Source: Sarcophilus harrisii (taxonomy: Eukaryota; Chordata; Mammalia; Dasyuromorphia; Dasyuridae). Taken from it: a stretch of DNA of 64,000 bases. Below, one piece after another: positions 40,383-45,741 of the stretch. The DNA lies in the NCBI RefSeq assembly GCF_902635505.1, contig NC_045430.1, positions 25,221,064 through 25,285,063 of the forward strand, read 5' to 3'. Both the position numbers and the translations under genes were made by a program. The notes beneath the pieces are model-generated. The model was not told where the DNA came from and searched no databases. It was given only the letters and a program-made list of their open reading frames with translations. How positions within the stretch are numbered: the first letter of the stretch is position 1; each line of letters begins with the position of its first letter.

Positions 40383-43300
40383 CACTATAAAGGCAGTTAG
40401 GTGACACAATGCTTAGCCTGGAGTCCAGGAGACTCATCTTCCTAAGTTCAAATTTGGCCTCAGAAACTTACTAGTTGTGTGACCCTGGGCATGTCATTTC
40501 ATCCTGTTTACCTCTTTTTTCATTTGCAAAATGAGCTGGAAAAGGAAATGGCAAACTACTCTAGTATTTCTGCCAAGAAAACCCCAAATGGGGTAACGAA
40601 GAGTTGGACATAACTGAAATGATCGAGGTAAAAGCAAACTCATCAGGAACACAAAAATGTTCTCAGAAACATACTTTGATAATTATCTTTTTAAAAAATT
40701 TAAGTTGTCTAACTTAAAATTATATCCTGTAACAATGTCCGAGAGTCACAAAAATTCATGACATTATCACATGAAGAGAAGACTATATACCTGTCACTTT
40801 GATCTTCGGAACAGTGCTACATGAAAAGCAGCAAAATTGAAATCTTCTAATAGTATAAAATAACTTAAGAGTGACTTTATTGGATGAAGAATTCAAAACT
40901 CTGATTTCACTAGTATAGAAAACTCCTAATGTGGGAACTCTCTACATCAATACGATCTTACAGAGTTGCCTGGGGCAAAAAGAGCAGTAAGTGATTTGAT
41001 CCCAATTACACAACAGGATAGAGGGTATGTGTCAGAGGTAGCACTCTACCTCGGGGGTTAATACCTATTCCTTATTATTGTTCTGTAAGAAATGACCAAC
41101 AGGATGATTTCAGAAAGGCCTGGAGAGACTTACATGAACTGATGCTGAGTGAAATGAGCAGGACCAGGAGATCATTCTATACTTCAACAACAATACTATA
41201 TGATGACCAGTTCTGATGGACCTGGCCATCCTCAGCAATGAGATCAACCAAATCATTTCCAATGGAGCAGTAATGAACTGAACCAGCTACGCCCAGAGAA
41301 AGAACTCTGGGAGATGACTAAAAACCATTACATTGAATTCCCAATCCCTATATTTATGCCCACCTGCATTTTTTATTTCCTTCACAAGCTAATTGTACAA
41401 TATTTCAGAGTCTGATTCTTTTTGTATAGCAAAATAAGGGTTTGGTCATGTATAATTATTGTGTATCTAATTTATATTTTAATATATTTAACATCTACTG
41501 GTCATCCTGCCATCTGGAGGAGGGGGGGAGGGGGTAAGAGGTGAAAAATTGGAACAAGAGGTTTGGCAATTGTTAATGCTGTAAAGTTACCCATACATAT
41601 AACCTGTAAATTTGCATAATGTTATGATCTCAAAATATTTCACTGGTTCTTTACAATTTACACTCTTCCAAGTGGGTGACTGGGCTTTCATCTGATTCAG
41701 TGTAAACTTTGAAATATCAGGTTATAATGCAGATGTTTGACAGTTTTGGAGAGTGTCAACTTGTACAATTGGAAGGAATTCCTCATTTGAGGACTCATCA
41801 ATAACCAATTAAATCAATGTTCCAGTACTATCACTATCTCTAATATTTTTATTAGGGTAATAAAATACCCATTTGAAACTGGGATATGGAAAAGTAAAGT
41901 AAAATTGCCTGTTCAAATTCACATCAGAAGCTGGAACTACAAAACAAATATTTCCAACCTACATCTGAACTTATTTGTGTCCCCCTTAAGTACATATACC
42001 TACAAATTGCAAATACAATCAAAAACATCCTTCTCTCTACAAGCTTGCAAAACTTGCCTACTCATACTCATCATATTGGCAAAGCTGATTTAAAAAAATG
42101 TTGGAGGGACTGTTTAAATATATACACATTAATATCTCTACAGTAGAGCTGTGAATTAGATCAACTTTTTTAGAAAGCAATTTGGCACTAACCCAAAAAG
42201 TTCCCAAAAATTGTATAATACAACTACTAGGCCTATCCTCCAAAGTGACTAAGGAGAGAACCCAACTGTATTAAAAGCTTTTTTTGTGGTGGCAAAAAAA
42301 ACTAAAAATTGAGGGAGTACTTGAGAAATGGCTGCACAAATTAGGGTAAATGAATAAAATAGAATAATGCTATATTGTAAGAATGTACAAAAAGACCATT
42401 TGAGAGATACCCAGGAATATTTGTATGAATTGATGCAGACTATAATGAAAAGACTCAGATCAATTTATATGTTAACAACACGATGCATACAACTTTAAAA
42501 GTCTTAAGAACTTTGAGCCCAAGAACCAACCATAATTCCTACTGATCAATGACATATGCTACGTTGTTCTGACATAAAGCAGAATTATATACATCTGTGT
42601 CTTTATATATTTATATGATATATATGCACATATGTGCACACACATTATATACTTCTATGTGTCCTTTATATATATATATATATGCACACACATTTATATA
42701 AGATCCATGTGTTAAATACATTTGTGTATATACACAAACTTAAGTATACATATATAGCCAAAACAAATTTATTTTGCTTGACTAAGCATATTATAAGGGT
42801 TTTTTCTTTTTTTTTTTTTTTTAATTCCCAATAGGGGAAAAAGAGAGAAAAAGACATACTCACTGAAAAAAAAGATAAATGTAAAGAAATCAATTGCCTA
42901 GATAAACCTAAATAGAGTTTTTAAAACAAGTTGGAAGCTTAAAGCTTTTTTCACAGTGAATGCTCATTTGAGATAAGGAAACATCTCAAAACATAATTTG
43001 TTTAAACAAACAAACAAACAAAAAAAAAAAAAAAAAAAAAAAACTCCTGGAAAATGTTAGGCTACCATAGCTTATAATCCCAGACTAAAAAGTATATGCT
43101 ATACTAATAAATGAATTTGTGACACTGCTGTAACGAAAATACTTGTGTTCCTAGCCTAATTTACTATTGATCAATTAATAAATTTACTTTAAATTAAGAG
43201 CTTTCTATGTTCCAGGCATTCTGCTACTCACTGGAAAAACAAAGATAGGCAAGACAGTTCTTTGAATATATTTCATTTCAACAAAAACGAAATATATCTG

Positions 43301-45701
43301 AACTTCTATTCTCAAAGAAAAAGTCATAACATTCTAAGTCATTATTTAACTCTCTAAATATTCCCTAGAAATCAAGTTACAAAATAATGTTTTTCTTAAA
43401 GTTATACAAATAAGAAAACTACAAAACAGACTAGGTTTCAATTTAAGAATAACTGAGGTTCACATTAAGTAGTCTCTGCTGCCAGGACATATCTAACATC
43501 ATTAGCTGAAAATGCCAATGAAATAAGTCAAAGAAAATTCCATTTCAACTTTTAATTTTTTTTTATTGAAAAAATTTATTCCAAATTTTTAAAAAATGTT
43601 CACTGCTAACTCTATATAAAGAAGTTGCATAAAAAAACATTCTTCTCTGGGAGATGACTAAAAACCATTACATTGAATTCCCAATCCCTATATTTATGCA
43701 CACCTGCATTTTTGATTTCCTTCACAAGCTAATTGTACAATAATTCAGAGTCTGATTCTTTTTGTACAGCAAAATAATGTTTTGGTCATGTATACTTATT
43801 GTGTATCTAAGTTATATTTTAATATATTTAACATCTACTGGTCATCCTGCCATTTAGGGGAGGGGGTGGGGGGTAAGAGGTGAAAAATTGGAACAAGAGG
43901 TTTGGCAATTGTTAATGCTGTAAAGTTACCCATGTATATATCCTGTAAATAAAAGGCTATTAAATAAAAAAAAAAATAAAAAAATAAAAAAACATTCTTA
44001 CAACTGCAATCTTTTATGAGCAATTTTATTTCTGTAGTCCTAACAACTATGATTCATTATAACTTTATTAATTATTCAAAATGAAATGTTCTCAGTAAAA
44101 ATGACCAAATGTAAGGAAGAACAGAGGAAATTGATTTAAAAAAAAATCAAAAGAAACCCATACAAATCATGACTCCTATGTAGGGGCTTACAAGTGTACC
44201 CTTCTTTCCATCTGACTGAAAAATCAATCTTAATGGCAGCATGAAATCTTTTCTAGTTATTCCTTTCACACACTCTCCCCACCCCACCAATCTACACATG
44301 AAAACTATAAGTAAAACAAAGATGCTAAAAAGCTAGAAATAACTAGCTTGGAAAGAACCCAGCACACCAATAATCACTTAGCCTTTTTAAATATGCTGCA
44401 GAATCCAATTCACTCTCTTCACACACATGATGATTTTTCTTTTGCTCTGCATTTTTTTGGGGTAAGATACCCTACCCTTTTCAACCATTTCTAAAACTAT
44501 ATAAATAAGAGAGATCTTTGAGGAGAAGATAAATGGGACAGGGGAGCACTTGAATTTAACTTGCTATGTGAGATTAACAATATATTAATTTAGATTGTAA
44601 GGCTATTTCAATATTATACAAAGAACAGATTATTTATTTTTTTATTTAAAAAAAAATCCTTTCATCTCTTTAAGCCAAGTAGACAAGAATTTTCCATCAA
44701 ACATTCAATCTTCCACTGCAAAATTGATGTCAAATTTAACATGTTTCTATAGCAACAAGAAGCCATCAATATATGTATATGATATTGAATGGAAAAGAGG
44801 GAAAGTGTAAAAGACATGATGTTCATTGTTTCTTCATGATGAAGCACTGATCAGACATTTTTTTCCTTATTCTTTATTTCTTATTTTTTTCCCCTATATC
44901 TTCTTATTTGCCTCTCCATTCAATGAGATAAGAAAATTTTTAAGTGCCTAAAATAAACTGATCTATGTATTTCTGACTGTGCTAATATCCCCTCTCGGTT
45001 AACTGCCTATGAGCTAAATGAAAATCACTGAGGTACAGAGGTAGAGGAGCTTAAGCAAAAAACAAAACAAAACAAAACAAATAGAGAATGCAAATTGACT
45101 TAGAAAACCACAAATTAATATTATCTCTGTTTGCTATTTTGACTTTGTTAAATATTTCCTAATTCCATTTGGTGGGGTGGAGGAACAGGCTTTGATTGAC
45201 CCCCTGGTATATAATGCACTCATAACTCAACATCTGCAAATCAGGGAGGTTCCATTCCTTAATATATTGCAGCAATTATATTCAAATGCATTTTTTTTTA
45301 ATTATAGCTTTTTATTTACAAGATATATGCATGGGTAATTTTTCAGCATTGACAGTTGCAAATCCTTTTGTTCCAACTTTTTCCCTCCTTTCCCCACCCC
45401 TTCCCCCAGATGGCAGGTTGACCAATACATATTAAATATGTTAAAGTATAAGTTAAATACAATATATGTATACATGTCCAAACAGTTTTTATGCTGTATA
45501 AAAAGAGTTGGACATTGAAATAGTGTACAATTAGCCTGTGAAGGAAATAAAAATGCAAGCGGACAAAAATAGAGGGATTGGGAATTCTATGTAGTGGTTC
45601 ATAGTCATCTCCCAGAGCTCTTTCCCTGGGTGTAGCTGGTTCAGTTCATTGCTGCTCTATTGGAACTGATTTGGATTATCTTCATTGTTGAAGAAGATCA
45701 C

Positions 45702-45741
<40 letters not shown>

